This document shows, one piece after another, positions 16,793 through 27,272 of a stretch of DNA of 64,000 nucleotides. The notes beneath the pieces were generated by a model. The model saw only the letters and a list, made by a program, of their open reading frames with translations, did not search any database and was not told the origin of the DNA. Origin of the DNA: Lentzea jiangxiensis. GTDB lineage: Bacteria; Actinomycetota; Actinomycetes; Mycobacteriales; Pseudonocardiaceae. Each line of letters begins with the position of its first letter. The first letter of the stretch is position 1. The translations under genes were made by a program, and so were the position numbers. Location of the stretch: NCBI RefSeq assembly GCF_900104175.1, contig NZ_FNIX01000002.1:372001-436000 (forward strand), given 5' to 3'.

Positions 16793-17182
16793 ATGACGTC
16801 GTGGAACGAAATCGTCAACTACGTTCGGCTGCGGTACGAGGTGCTGGAGGAGACCGACGTCTGGCTGCGGTTCCGGCTCGACACCGGGAACGGGCGCACC
16901 CAGCAGGTCTCGGCGCACCACGTGCACGAGTCCGACGTGGACTGGATCGAGATCTCCTCCGCCGTCGGCCGGGCCGAGGAGATCGACCTGCGCCGGTTCC
17001 TCGAGCTGGCCGGTGTGTCGCTGATCGGCGGTGCGGGCGTGGTCGACGGCATCGCGCTGCTCAAGCACACGGTGCCCCTGGAGAACCTGAGCGTGCGCGA
17101 GGAGTTCGAACGCCCGTTGGCGCTGCTGGTCGCCAGTGCCGACGCGTTCGAGCACGAGCTGACCAGCAGCGACCACTTCTGA
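16793..17182 (+). CDS. YbjN-like / type III secretion chaperone-fold hypothetical protein
   Basis: A 129-residue acidic protein. It starts with a short helix (MTSWNEIVNYVRLRYEV), then beta strands with DVWLRFRLDTGNGRTQQV and DWIEISSAVG, and ends with a helix holding ALLVASADAFEHEL. The alternating pattern resembles YbjN-type small proteins, which share the secretion-chaperone fold and have no defined activity in actinobacteria. The assignment rests on pattern only. It follows the CGNR gene by ~80 bp and converges on the ankyrin gene. Confidence 0.65.
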   Translation: MTSWNEIVNYVRLRYEVLEETDVWLRFRLDTGNGRTQQVSAHHVHESDVDWIEISSAVGRAEEIDLRRFLELAGVSLIGGAGVVDGIALLKHTVPLENLSVREEFERPLALLVASADAFEHELTSSDHF

Positions 17183-17188
17183 GGCCGC

Positions 17189-17590
17189 TCAGCCGCGCTC
17201 GCGCGCGGTGAGCAGCTCCAGCATCTCGGTCAGGTCGAAGAACCGCGCCACGTCGAGCGCCGACCGCGGCCCGAGCGCGGGATCGGCACCTGCTCGCAGC
17301 AGCAGCTCCACACTGCGCCGGGAGCGGCGGAAGACCGCCGCTCCCAGTGCCGTCTGGCCCCGGTCGTTGACCCTCCCGGTGTCGGCGCCGCGCTCCAGCA
17401 ACGCCGCGACGGTGTCCGGGTGGTCGTGGTACGCGGCCAGCACGAGCAGCGAGTCGCCCGCGCCGTTGGTGAGGTTCACCGGCACCCCCGCGTCGACCGC
17501 CTCGGCCAGCCGGGCGGTGTCGCCGGTGCGGGCGAGGTCGAACAACGAGCGGAGGAAGGCGAGGTCCTCCTCGGTCAGCGCTTCGGTCAC
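17189..17590 (-). CDS. Ankyrin-repeat protein paired with catalase
   Basis: A 133-residue protein started at GTG 17590 with a GAGGAG ribosome site; sequence further upstream in frame is non-coding-like. After a short helical lead it contains three to four ankyrin repeats, for example GDSLLVLAAYHDHPDTVAAL, LLERGADTGRVNDRGQTAL and VELLLRAGADPALG. It begins 11 bp after the katE stop on the same strand, so it is almost certainly co-transcribed. Ankyrin genes next to catalase genes are known (katB-ankB of Pseudomonas), where the ankyrin protein supports catalase function. A similar role is a reasonable inference. Confidence 0.87.
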   Translation of the reverse strand: MTEALTEEDLAFLRSLFDLARTGDTARLAEAVDAGVPVNLTNGAGDSLLVLAAYHDHPDTVAALLERGADTGRVNDRGQTALGAAVFRRSRRSVELLLRAGADPALGPRSALDVARFFDLTEMLELLTARERG

Positions 17591-17601
17591 GAGCGGGCTC
17601 C

Positions 17602-19860
<2,259 letters not shown>

Positions 19861-19923
19861 CTGCGTCCTCCTCAGAACAAGCAACGTACGAAGGCGTTAC
19901 CCGCGATCTCGCCGTCTATGCGT

Positions 19924-19944
19924 CATCGCCGTGTATTGGCGATG
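19924..19944. promoter_or_regulatory. Inverted repeat upstream of katE
   Basis: CATCGCC, seven bases, GGCGATG: perfect 7-bp arms, 63 bp upstream of the katE TTG and 66 bp upstream of the secreted-protein ATG. It could be an operator for a catalase regulator; symmetry and location are the only support. Confidence 0.4.
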
Positions 19945-20010
19945 TATCGGCCGTGGATGCAGCCCCGGGACGCTGCCCCAGCAGTGCAAACGTTGGGAAA
20001 AGGGGATGTC

Positions 20011-20529
20011 ATGCGGTTCACCAAGATGACGGCGGCGGTAGTCGGCCTGCTGGGTGCGGCTCTGATCGGCACGGCGGCGCCGGCCGGTGCGGCGAGCCAG
20101 GAGGTGTTCAGCCCGAGCGTCGAGGTCGCGCAGCCGTGGCTCGAGGACACGGCCTCCGTGAGCGTCGCCGAGGGCGACGTCTCGATCCAGCAGACGGCGG
20201 CCGGCGCCATCAGGTGGATGTCCGACCGCCGCGGCAGCACCGCGTACGAGGGCTACTGCGAGCGTGCCGTGCGGCTCGCGTGGAACCGCAGCACGCACCA
20301 TGCGTCGGCTATCGCGCACTGGCGTTCATCGGACGGCACGCGGCGCACCACCGGCACCCCGCCGAGGGGCGCGTTCGTCTTCTGGAACACGAGCCAGTAC
20401 GGCCACGTGGGCATCGCGGACGGCAACGGCGGCTTCTGGTCGACCAGCGTCGGCGGCAGGATCGGCCACGCGAGCTCGGTCGGCTACTTCCGCAACTACC
20501 TCGGCTGGAAGCCCGGCAACAGCAACTGA
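20011..20529 (+). CDS. Secreted NlpC/P60- or CHAP-like cysteine hydrolase
   Basis: A 172-residue secreted protein. Residues 1-~31 form a Sec signal peptide ending in an Ala-rich cleavage region (TAAPAGAAS). The mature part has a possible catalytic cysteine in YEGYCERAVRLAW, then TPPRGAFVFWNTSQYGHVGIADGNGG with a histidine in the place expected for NlpC/P60 or CHAP peptidases, and a conserved aromatic C-terminus. Such enzymes cut peptidoglycan stem peptides. The ribosome site AAAGGGGA precedes ATG 20011. It diverges from katE, and its last 34 bases overlap the 3' end of the convergent SARP gene. The exact family is uncertain. Confidence 0.75.
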   Translation: MRFTKMTAAVVGLLGAALIGTAAPAGAASQEVFSPSVEVAQPWLEDTASVSVAEGDVSIQQTAAGAIRWMSDRRGSTAYEGYCERAVRLAWNRSTHHASAIAHWRSSDGTRRTTGTPPRGAFVFWNTSQYGHVGIADGNGGFWSTSVGGRIGHASSVGYFRNYLGWKPGNSN

Positions 20530-23231
20530 TCGAGTGCGCCCGCCGCGCGTGCCAGCGTGCGCAGCGCGGCGGGCTCGCCCTCGCGGTTGCCCGTGCGGCG
20601 GTAGGTGTCGAGCGCCTGGCACACCAGGTCGTGCGCCGCCTGCGGGTGACCGTTCGACAGCAACGCCTCGGCCAGCTCGACCTGGGCGAACGCCGTGCAC
20701 CGCTCGTCGGTGAGGTCCATCAGGATCATCACGGCCCGGCGCGCGCTGACCAGTTCCGCGTCGTGCTCGCCGGTGCGGCGGTACAGCGTCGCGAGCCGGA
20801 CCAGCACGAGCGCCTCCCGGTGCGCGTCACCGAGGTCCGCGGCGAGCCGCCGGGCACCGGTCAGCCACGCCCGTGCCTCCTCCAGCGAGCCCAGAGCGCA
20901 GTGCACCGCGCCGATCGACGCCCGCACGTGCGCGATGGAGTGCAGGTCGCCGGCGGACTCCAGCAACGCCAGGGCCTCGCGGTAGCAGGCCATCGAACGC
21001 TCGTGCTCCGCCCGCAGCCGGTGCACCACGCCGAGGCCCGCCACCGCGGTGCCCTGGCCGCGTTCGTCGCCGGCCGAGCGGTAGAGCTCCCGCGCGGCGA
21101 GCAGGTCGCGTTCGGCGTCCGCGAACTCGTCGCGGTAGATGTGCACCTGGGCCAGGCCCCGCAGCAACGCCGCCTCGCCCGCCGCGTTCCCTGCCGCGCG
21201 GACGCACTGCAACGCCCTCGTGTGCGTCCTGGCCCAGTCCTCGTAGTGGCTGTGCAGGTCGAAGAACGGCACGCAGGCCGCCGCGAGCTGCCACGCCACG
21301 TCGTCGAGCCCGGCGGAGGCCGCGAGGTCGACCAGCCCGCACAACGTCCTGCGCTCCGCCTCGAACCACGCGACCGGCTCGGCCAGCAGGTGCTCCGGCG
21401 CGCGCACCCGGTCGACGGCCGCGATCGTCGTGCCGAACGTGACGGGCAGCCGGTGCGCCGCCGTCACCGCGAGCCACAGCCACGCCCGCACCGTCCGCTC
21501 CAGTGCGCTGTGGCGGTCGGCCGCCGTGCCGGCGAGTTCCAGCGCGTGGCAGCGCAGCAGGTCGTGCAGCCGGTAGCGGGGCTGGCCGATGCCGTCCGCA
21601 CCGCACGACTCCAGCAGGTTCGCGTCGACCAGCTCGTCGAGGAGGTCCTGGCTGTCCGGCTCGCCGAGCAGCGTCTCGACCACCCAGCCGGGGAAGTCGT
21701 GCGGACCGAGCAGCGCGAGCCGCGCGAACGCCCGGTGCTCCCGGTCCGCGAGCTGCCGGACGCTGAGGTCGAAGCTCGCCCGCACGGCCAGCTCCCCGGA
21801 GCTCAGCTCGCGCAGCCGCGTCGACTCGTCCACCAGCCGTTCCCGCAGCACCTGCATCGACCACCCGCTGCGGCCCGCGAGCCGTGCGCCCGCCACCCGG
21901 ATCGCGAGCGGCAGGTGACCGCACGCGAGGGCGACGGCCGCGGCCTCGGCGGGCTGGGCCCGCACGCGGTCCTCGCCCGCGATGCGCGCGAGCAGCGCGG
22001 TGGCCTCGTCCGGGGCGAACGGCCGCAGCTCCACCTGCACCGCGCCGGGCAGCTCCGGCAACCGGCGCCGGCTCGTCACCAGCACCGCGCACCCGGCGCC
22101 CGCGGGCAGCAGCGGCACGACCTGGCTCACCGACGCGGCGTCGTCGAGCACCACCAGCACGCGTGTGCCGGCGAGCCGCGAGCGGTAGAGCGCGACGCGG
22201 GCGGTGAGCTGCGACGGCAGCCCGGCACCGGTGATCCCGAAGGCGTGCAACAACTCCGTGATGACGTCGCCCGGATCGCGCGGCTCGCCGGTGGTGCCCG
22301 CGAGGTCGACGTGGAGCTGACCGTCCGGGAAGTGGCCGCCGACCAGGTGCGCCACCCGGAGCGCGAGCGTGGACTTGCCGACGCCGGGCGGTCCCGTCAC
22401 CCCCGCCACCGGAGCGGACACCGAGTCGCGCCGCAACGCCGCCACCAGCACGCCGATCTCGTCGTCCCGGCCGCAGAAGTCCGACACCGACGGCGGCAGC
22501 TGCCGGATCGGCGTGCCCGTGGGTTCCTCCCGCAGCACCGCGAGCTGGGCTTCGCGCAACGCCGGTCCCGGTTCCAGGCCGAGCTCGTCCGCGAGGCGCG
22601 TGCGCATGTCCGAGTAGACCTGCAACGCCTCGGCCCGCCGGTTGTCCCGCCGCAACGCGACCACGAGCTGCGCGCAGACGCTCTCGCGGTAGGGGTGCTC
22701 CGCCAGCAACGTCCGCAGCTCGGGGATCGCGGTGGTGGTCTCACCCCGCGCCACCTGCAACGTGAGCCGCTGCTCGGTCGTGGCGAGCCTCGCCTCCTGC
22801 AGCCGGGCGATCGCGGGTGCCCACGCGTCGTGGTCCGGCAGGTCCTCCAGCGGCCGGCCGCGCCACAGGGACTCCGCCCGCCGCAGCAGCTCCAGCGCGG
22901 CGCCGGGCCTGCGGCGGGCGTCGGCCACCAGTTCGTCGAACAGGAGCGCGTCGAGCTCGTCCGGCCGCACGGCCAGGACGTAGCCGGTGCCGTGGGTGCG
23001 CAGGTGGTCGTCGAGGACCTTGCGCAGCTGCCAGACGTACGTGCGCACGTTCGACACCGCCGACCTCGGCCGGGAGACCGGCCACAGCGCCTCCACGAGC
23101 TGGTCGAGCGAGACCCCGGTGTTCGCGTGCAGGGCCAGGTGCGCGAGCAGCGCCCGTTGCCGGACCCCGCCCAGGCCTTCGCGGCGGCCGTCCCGCCACA
23201 CCTCGAGCGGTCCCAACACCCGCACGCCCAA
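20496..23231 (-). CDS. AfsR/SARP-family regulator with STAND ATPase and TPR domains
   Basis: A 911-residue regulator. It has an OmpR-like winged DNA-binding domain (residues 1-~90), a bacterial transcriptional activator domain (~95-245, ending GLEPGPALREAQLAVL), an NB-ARC-type ATPase with a P-loop GPPGVGKST (280-288) and Walker-B-like VLVVLDDA, then ~400 residues of TPR repeats. AfsR-type proteins activate secondary metabolite and developmental genes. It is not next to the NRPS at 39 kb, so a link is speculative. Its 3' end overlaps the convergent secreted hydrolase by 34 bp. ATG 23231 is taken as the start. Confidence 0.92.
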   Translation of the reverse strand: MGVRVLGPLEVWRDGRREGLGGVRQRALLAHLALHANTGVSLDQLVEALWPVSRPRSAVSNVRTYVWQLRKVLDDHLRTHGTGYVLAVRPDELDALLFDELVADARRRPGAALELLRRAESLWRGRPLEDLPDHDAWAPAIARLQEARLATTEQRLTLQVARGETTTAIPELRTLLAEHPYRESVCAQLVVALRRDNRRAEALQVYSDMRTRLADELGLEPGPALREAQLAVLREEPTGTPIRQLPPSVSDFCGRDDEIGVLVAALRRDSVSAPVAGVTGPPGVGKSTLALRVAHLVGGHFPDGQLHVDLAGTTGEPRDPGDVITELLHAFGITGAGLPSQLTARVALYRSRLAGTRVLVVLDDAASVSQVVPLLPAGAGCAVLVTSRRRLPELPGAVQVELRPFAPDEATALLARIAGEDRVRAQPAEAAAVALACGHLPLAIRVAGARLAGRSGWSMQVLRERLVDESTRLRELSSGELAVRASFDLSVRQLADREHRAFARLALLGPHDFPGWVVETLLGEPDSQDLLDELVDANLLESCGADGIGQPRYRLHDLLRCHALELAGTAADRHSALERTVRAWLWLAVTAAHRLPVTFGTTIAAVDRVRAPEHLLAEPVAWFEAERRTLCGLVDLAASAGLDDVAWQLAAACVPFFDLHSHYEDWARTHTRALQCVRAAGNAAGEAALLRGLAQVHIYRDEFADAERDLLAARELYRSAGDERGQGTAVAGLGVVHRLRAEHERSMACYREALALLESAGDLHSIAHVRASIGAVHCALGSLEEARAWLTGARRLAADLGDAHREALVLVRLATLYRRTGEHDAELVSARRAVMILMDLTDERCTAFAQVELAEALLSNGHPQAAHDLVCQALDTYRRTGNREGEPAALRTLARAAGALDQLLLPGFQPR

Positions 23232-23318
23232 GCCGCTGATGGCTCCTCCGCTCGCCGGGCCCTCCGGCGGGAGGGCGGTGGTGCCACCGGCGGCGTCGTG
23301 CGGGACTGCGGCAGTTCG

Positions 23319-23513
23319 TCAACCGGCGGCCTCACTCCGACGCTTGCGCCGCTCGACCAGTTCCGTGCCGATGCACACCCCGAGGAACGAGAACGCCGCA
23401 CTGACGAGCCACCTCGCGGAGTCGTGGAACACGACCGCGAGCACGACCAGCACGACGAAGACGGCAGCTTGGAGGAGGAAGGGGAGACGGCGTCCGCGCT
23501 TGATCCGGTCCAC
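23319..23513 (-). CDS. Small membrane protein of unknown function
   Basis: A 64-residue frame starting at GTG 23513 with a basic N-terminus (DRIKRGRRLPF), then two hydrophobic stretches (~11-30 and ~35-52) and a basic tail (ERRKRRSEAAG). It lies 20 bp downstream of the glycoside hydrolase gene on the same strand, so it may be co-transcribed, and upstream of the SARP gene. The ribosome site is weak. The layout resembles small two-helix membrane proteins; no family is recognised. Confidence 0.55.
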   Translation of the reverse strand: MDRIKRGRRLPFLLQAAVFVVLVVLAVVFHDSARWLVSAAFSFLGVCIGTELVERRKRRSEAAG

Positions 23514-23533
23514 GCCTGCGGATACCCCGTGCG

Positions 23534-24760
23534 TCAGCAGTTCGCACGCAGCAGCGCGCCGCTCGTGCCCGGCAGCTTCACCGACCTGACCTGCTTCCCG
23601 TCCTGGTCGGTGTGGGTGCGCGGGAGCCGCACCTCGACCTCGCGGCTCCCGGTCGGGTTGGCGTTGACCACGACCGCGCCGCAGGTGAAGTCCCGGCGGT
23701 AGACCTTGTCCGCCACGGCCCGGTACACGCCGGCCGGGTGGCCGAGGTGCCAGTCGTACTCGGCGTGCCACGGCGTCGGGTCGCCGTAACCGTCGGTCTT
23801 CGCGACCTCGGCGATCGCGGTGTTGCCGTTCGTGGTCATGAACATGCCGGCCACCGCGTACCGGAACGCCTTCGCGTCGCCCACGTCGAAGTGCGGCTGC
23901 ACCCACGTCATCTTCCCGGCGGCCTCGTTGGCGGCGATCTGCGCGACCTGCTTGCGCCAGCCCTCCGCGTAGTCCTCCAGCAGCCCGTTGCTCGCGAACA
24001 CGAGCCACCACTCGTCGAACCCGCCGTCGAGGAAGGCGCTGTAGGTCTCCCAGCCACCCGGCTGCAGGCGGGCGTTGGTGAGGTTGCCGACCGCGAGCAG
24101 CCCCGCGGCCGAGAACCCGGTCCTGACCTCGGCGAGCATGCCCCTGTAGGCCCGCTGGAACGACGCGTGGTCCGGGTACTTCGCCGGGCACGTCCCCGAG
24201 TGGTAGGCGTCGCAGGTGAAGAGGGCGTTGTCCAGGAACACCCCGTCGAACCCCGTGGCCTCGGCGTTCGCGACGACCGCGGTCACCCACGCCCTGCGGT
24301 AGCCGGGGTTGCCGACGTCCATCTGCCAGTGGCCCTCGTAGCCGGAGTAGACCAGCTCCCTGCCGCCGGTCCCGCGCAGGAACCACTCGGGGTGGGTGGC
24401 GCGGACCCGGCAGTAGCCGAGCCCGGCGGGCAGCTGTTCGTCGTCCCTGCCGTTCTTGCACGCGTACGAACGGGTGGAGGAGAGGTCCTTGTAGACGTAG
24501 ACCTTCACCGCCGGGTTCACGGCCTTGAGCTTGCGGAGGAGGTCGCCCTCCCAGGCGTTGAGCACGATGTGCGCGCGCCGTCTCGCCTCGACGGCGAGGG
24601 TGGCGTCGTCGACCGGGGTGCTGTTCAGGTGCAGCCAGAAGGACTGGGCGCGTCCTGCGGGAGCGGCTTCCCGCGCGGCCAGCGGTGGCGCCGCGGAGCC
24701 GGTCAGGAGAGCCGCCACGAGTAAGAGGGAACTCCCCGCGATGCCTGTCCGCTCAACCAT
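23534..24760 (-). CDS. Secreted putative glycoside hydrolase (GHL15-like)
   Basis: A 408-residue exported protein with a strong AGGAGG ribosome site just before ATG 24760. Residues 1-~30 are a signal peptide. The mature domain is a TIM-barrel-like fold: VKVYVYKDLSSTRSYAC, THPEWFLRG, GYEGHWQMDVGNPGYRRAW, and ATGFDGVFLDNALF, whose FDGVFLDN motif places catalytic-type acidic residues at a strand end, as in hypothetical glycosyl hydrolase family 15 and GH114-like proteins. A beta-sandwich-like C-terminus follows. It probably acts on cell-surface or environmental polysaccharide; the substrate is unknown. It diverges from the VanY-like lipoprotein gene across ~280 bp. Confidence 0.8.
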   Translation of the reverse strand: MVERTGIAGSSLLLVAALLTGSAAPPLAAREAAPAGRAQSFWLHLNSTPVDDATLAVEARRRAHIVLNAWEGDLLRKLKAVNPAVKVYVYKDLSSTRSYACKNGRDDEQLPAGLGYCRVRATHPEWFLRGTGGRELVYSGYEGHWQMDVGNPGYRRAWVTAVVANAEATGFDGVFLDNALFTCDAYHSGTCPAKYPDHASFQRAYRGMLAEVRTGFSAAGLLAVGNLTNARLQPGGWETYSAFLDGGFDEWWLVFASNGLLEDYAEGWRKQVAQIAANEAAGKMTWVQPHFDVGDAKAFRYAVAGMFMTTNGNTAIAEVAKTDGYGDPTPWHAEYDWHLGHPAGVYRAVADKVYRRDFTCGAVVVNANPTGSREVEVRLPRTHTDQDGKQVRSVKLPGTSGALLRANC

Positions 24761-25040
24761 TTTTCCTCCTGGCCCGGAAAGGTCTTCGTTTCGCAAGCGC
24801 ATTCCCGGGATGCCCGCTCTCCGGTCCACGGGCGGTACTTGCGCGGTAAACCACCTGGTGCGGTCCGGGGATCGGGTCCGAACGACACCGAGGGTGTGCC
24901 CGAAGTTCCTGATGGCGCAGCGGTGCGGCCAAGAGGGCGGCATCCGTTGCAGAACGCGCACACTCCGCGTGCGGCGCGATGACATCGACCGCGCAGTGTC
25001 GGAGGAGTCGGATTCCGGCACCATTCACGGGAGATCAGCG

Positions 25041-25562
25041 GTGGTAATGCGAACGGTTCCGGTGGCCGCGCTCGTCCTCGCGGTGGCGGCCTGCGCACCC
25101 GGAGCGGATCCCTCGCCCATCGGCACCACCGGGGACGGCAGCATCCCGGCGAACCAGAGCATCTCGCTGGACGACAGCGGCCACGCCGCCCTCGCGAACC
25201 TCGACCCCGCGCTGCTGGCCGCGGTGCGGGCGGCCGCCGCCGACGCGGCGGCGCGCGGGGTCGAGCTGAAGGTGACGTCGGGCTGGCGCAGCAGGGAGTA
25301 CCAGCAGCGGCTGCTGGACGAGGCCGTCGCCCGCTACCGCAGCGAGGAGGAGGCCAGGAAGCTGGTGCACCCGCCGGACAGGTCCAGGCACGTGACGGGG
25401 CAGGCGATCGACATCGGGCCGACCGCCGCCGCCGACTGGCTGGTCCAGCACGGCGCGGACTACGGGCTGTGCCAGGCGTACGCCAACGAGATGTGGCACT
25501 TCGAGCTGCTGACCACGCCCGGCGGCCCGTGCCCGCAGCCGCAGGACAGCGCGAACGGGTGA
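25041..25562 (+). CDS. VanY-type D-alanyl-D-alanine carboxypeptidase lipoprotein
   Basis: About 173 residues, starting at GTG 25041 eight bases after GGGAG; ATG 25047 is an alternative. A lipoprotein signal ends in LAVAAC with Cys around residue 18. The catalytic domain has KVTSGWRSREYQQ, then the zinc motifs SRHVTGQAIDIG (His and Asp ligands) and EMWHFEL (catalytic Glu and His ligand) of the M15 peptidase family. It trims the terminal D-Ala of peptidoglycan stems at the outer face of the membrane. It converges on the TetR gene with a 7-bp gap. No vanHAX genes are nearby, so a glycopeptide-resistance role is not indicated. Confidence 0.9.
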   Translation: MVMRTVPVAALVLAVAACAPGADPSPIGTTGDGSIPANQSISLDDSGHAALANLDPALLAAVRAAAADAAARGVELKVTSGWRSREYQQRLLDEAVARYRSEEEARKLVHPPDRSRHVTGQAIDIGPTAAADWLVQHGADYGLCQAYANEMWHFELLTTPGGPCPQPQDSANG

Positions 25563-25569
25563 GGGGCCG

Positions 25570-26133
25570 TCAGCGGCAGGCCGCCTCGATCAGCGCCGCC
25601 AGCGACCGCGCGGCCCTCTGCTCGCCGCTGATCCCGCGCAGCATCGCCGCCCCGAGGGCCTCACCCGCCCCGACCAGGCCGATGCACCGCCGCTTCAGCT
25701 CGGCCAGGGACAGGGACGAGTGCGGCTTCAGCACCGACGCGAACAGCCGCACGTAGCCGTCGAGCAGCTCGTGGTGCACGGCCACCTTCTCCGCGCTGCC
25801 CTCCAGCGCCGCGCCGATGGCGTGCCACTCGCCGCCCGTGTCGAGGAAGCAGCGGATGTACGCCACCGCCAGGACGTCCGCGGTCTCCCGGAGGTCGCGC
25901 CCCCGCGCGAGCTCGGTGCGCAGCGCCTGCACCTGTTCGGCGTCGATCGTCCGGTACAGCTCGATGAGCAGCACCGACCGCGAGGGGAAGTGGTCGTACA
26001 CGACCGGCTTCGACACGCCCGCCCGTTCGGACAGGCGGGCCAGCGTCAGCCGGTCCGCGCCGTCCTCGCGGACCATCCGGCGGGCCGTGGCGAGCAGCTG
26101 GTCGCGGCGTTCCTGCTTCGAGAGGCGCTTCAC
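25570..26133 (-). CDS. TetR-family transcriptional regulator
   Basis: A 187-residue repressor. Its GTG start (26133) overlaps the stop of the preceding gene (GTGA), showing translational coupling. Residues ~8-55 form the HTH (RDQLLATARRMVRE, then ARLSERAGVSKPVVYDHF), followed by an all-helical ligand-binding domain. It is the second gene of an operon with the NmrA-like reductase and probably represses that operon through the repeat at 27021-27040. The frame extends upstream within the reductase gene, but that part is a shadow. Confidence 0.92.
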   Translation of the reverse strand: MKRLSKQERRDQLLATARRMVREDGADRLTLARLSERAGVSKPVVYDHFPSRSVLLIELYRTIDAEQVQALRTELARGRDLRETADVLAVAYIRCFLDTGGEWHAIGAALEGSAEKVAVHHELLDGYVRLFASVLKPHSSLSLAELKRRCIGLVGAGEALGAAMLRGISGEQRAARSLAALIEAACR

Positions 26134-26966
26134 GGCGTCAGGTCGGCCCGGTGGTCCGCGGCGAAGGCGGCCAGGGTGCGCGCGGGGCGGCCCGTGACCT
26201 TCTCGACCACGTCCGTCACGTCGGCGAACACGCCGTCCGACACCCGGTCGAGCGTCCAGACGAACTCTTCCCGCTCGAAGCCCTCGAGACCGGAGACCGC
26301 CTCGTCGGCCGTGACCTCCTCGTGCGCGATCGGGCGACCGAGCGCCTCGGTGAGCACCGCGGCCGTCTGGGGGAGCGTGAGCGACTCCGGGCCCGTCAGT
26401 TCGTAGACCCGGCCGTCGTGACCCTCGTCGAGCAGCGCGCACTCGGCGACCGCGGCGATGTCCCGCGCGTCGATCCACGCCAGGCTCGCCCCCGCCCCGG
26501 CGAACGGCAGCCGCCCGTGCTCGGTGATCTCGCCGCGGTAGAACCGGTCGTCGGTCAGCACCTGCATGAACCAGCTCGGCCGCAGGAACGTCCACGGGTG
26601 CCCGCTCTCCCGGACAGCGCTTTCCGCCCGCACGGACCAGTCACCCGGTTCGAACGAGTCGACGTCGCGCTCGGACAGCAGCACGATCCTCGTGGTGGTG
26701 GGGATCCTGGTGAGCAGGGAGGAGATGAGCTCCGGGGCGTCCGGGCGGTCGGGCCGCACCAGGAACACCGCGTCGACGCCCTCGACCGCGGCGTCCCAGC
26801 CGCCGGGGTCGTCCCACGAGAACGCCGTCGGGACCACACCTCCGAGGGTCACGGACGACGGGTTGCTGCTCCCGCCCAGGACCTCGACGCCGGGGCGGGC
26901 CGCGAGCAGAGCGGCGAGCGGGACTCCGGTCTTGCCGCGGACTCCCGTGATCAGAACGCGGGGCAT
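26130..26966 (-). CDS. NmrA-like NAD(P)-binding oxidoreductase
   Basis: A 278-residue atypical short-chain dehydrogenase. The N-terminus MPRVLITGVRGKTGVPLAA holds the glycine motif for dinucleotide binding; RIVLLSERDVD, then HPWTFLRPSWFMQ and AWIDARDIAAVAECAL are typical of NmrA/QOR2-type proteins. Members reduce quinones or act as redox-sensing regulators. The AAGGAG ribosome site is well spaced from ATG 26966. It is the first gene of a two-gene operon with a TetR regulator. Confidence 0.88.
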   Translation of the reverse strand: MPRVLITGVRGKTGVPLAALLAARPGVEVLGGSSNPSSVTLGGVVPTAFSWDDPGGWDAAVEGVDAVFLVRPDRPDAPELISSLLTRIPTTTRIVLLSERDVDSFEPGDWSVRAESAVRESGHPWTFLRPSWFMQVLTDDRFYRGEITEHGRLPFAGAGASLAWIDARDIAAVAECALLDEGHDGRVYELTGPESLTLPQTAAVLTEALGRPIAHEEVTADEAVSGLEGFEREEFVWTLDRVSDGVFADVTDVVEKVTGRPARTLAAFAADHRADLTP

Positions 26967-27020
26967 GGAAGCTTCTCCTTCGACGGTCTCGGCTGAACTG
27001 CTTCTGGCACCGGCACCACC

Positions 27021-27040
27021 TTACCTACTTTTTGTAGGTT
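27021..27040. promoter_or_regulatory. Probable TetR operator ahead of the nmrA-tetR operon
   Basis: Inverted repeat ACCTAC-TTTTT-GTAGGT (27023-27039), with outer bases extending it imperfectly, 57 bp upstream of the reductase start. Size, symmetry and position fit an autoregulatory TetR binding site. Confidence 0.65.
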
Positions 27041-27140
27041 ACGCGGATCGCTGTGCGCCGTTCCACATCGCGGGAGCCCTTGCCGCACCTGCTCCGCTGC
27101 TCTGACCATTGCCGCCACCACGAGTGGACGGAGGGGCGGC

Positions 27141-27272
27141 GTGAGCGCGGAAGAGGGTGTCGGCCGCGAGCGCAGGCTCGCGGTGAACGAGGACTGGGCG
27201 GCGACGATCGCCGGACTGGTGCTCCTGGTCCTGGTGCTGGCGCGGGTCGTGCCCGGCTGGCTGGTGCCGTGA
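27141..27272 (+). CDS. Small single-helix membrane protein coupled to the YeiH-type transporter
   Basis: A 43-residue frame from GTG 27141 after GGAGGGG. It has a charged N-terminus with RRLAVNEDWAATIAG, one hydrophobic helix and the end VVPGWLVP. Its stop overlaps the next start (TGATG), so the two are translationally coupled. From memory, longer members of the YeiH/Cons_hypoth698 transporter family begin with a similar N-E-D-W-x-A...helix; here that first helix appears to be a separate polypeptide. It could be a small subunit of the transporter. Confidence 0.65.
   Translation: MSAEEGVGRERRLAVNEDWAATIAGLVLLVLVLARVVPGWLVP

Noticed and set aside
25041..25562. The VanY-like gene as a glycopeptide-resistance determinant
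   Set aside because: No vanH, vanA/D or vanX genes are nearby, and M15 carboxypeptidases are common housekeeping lipoproteins in actinomycetes.
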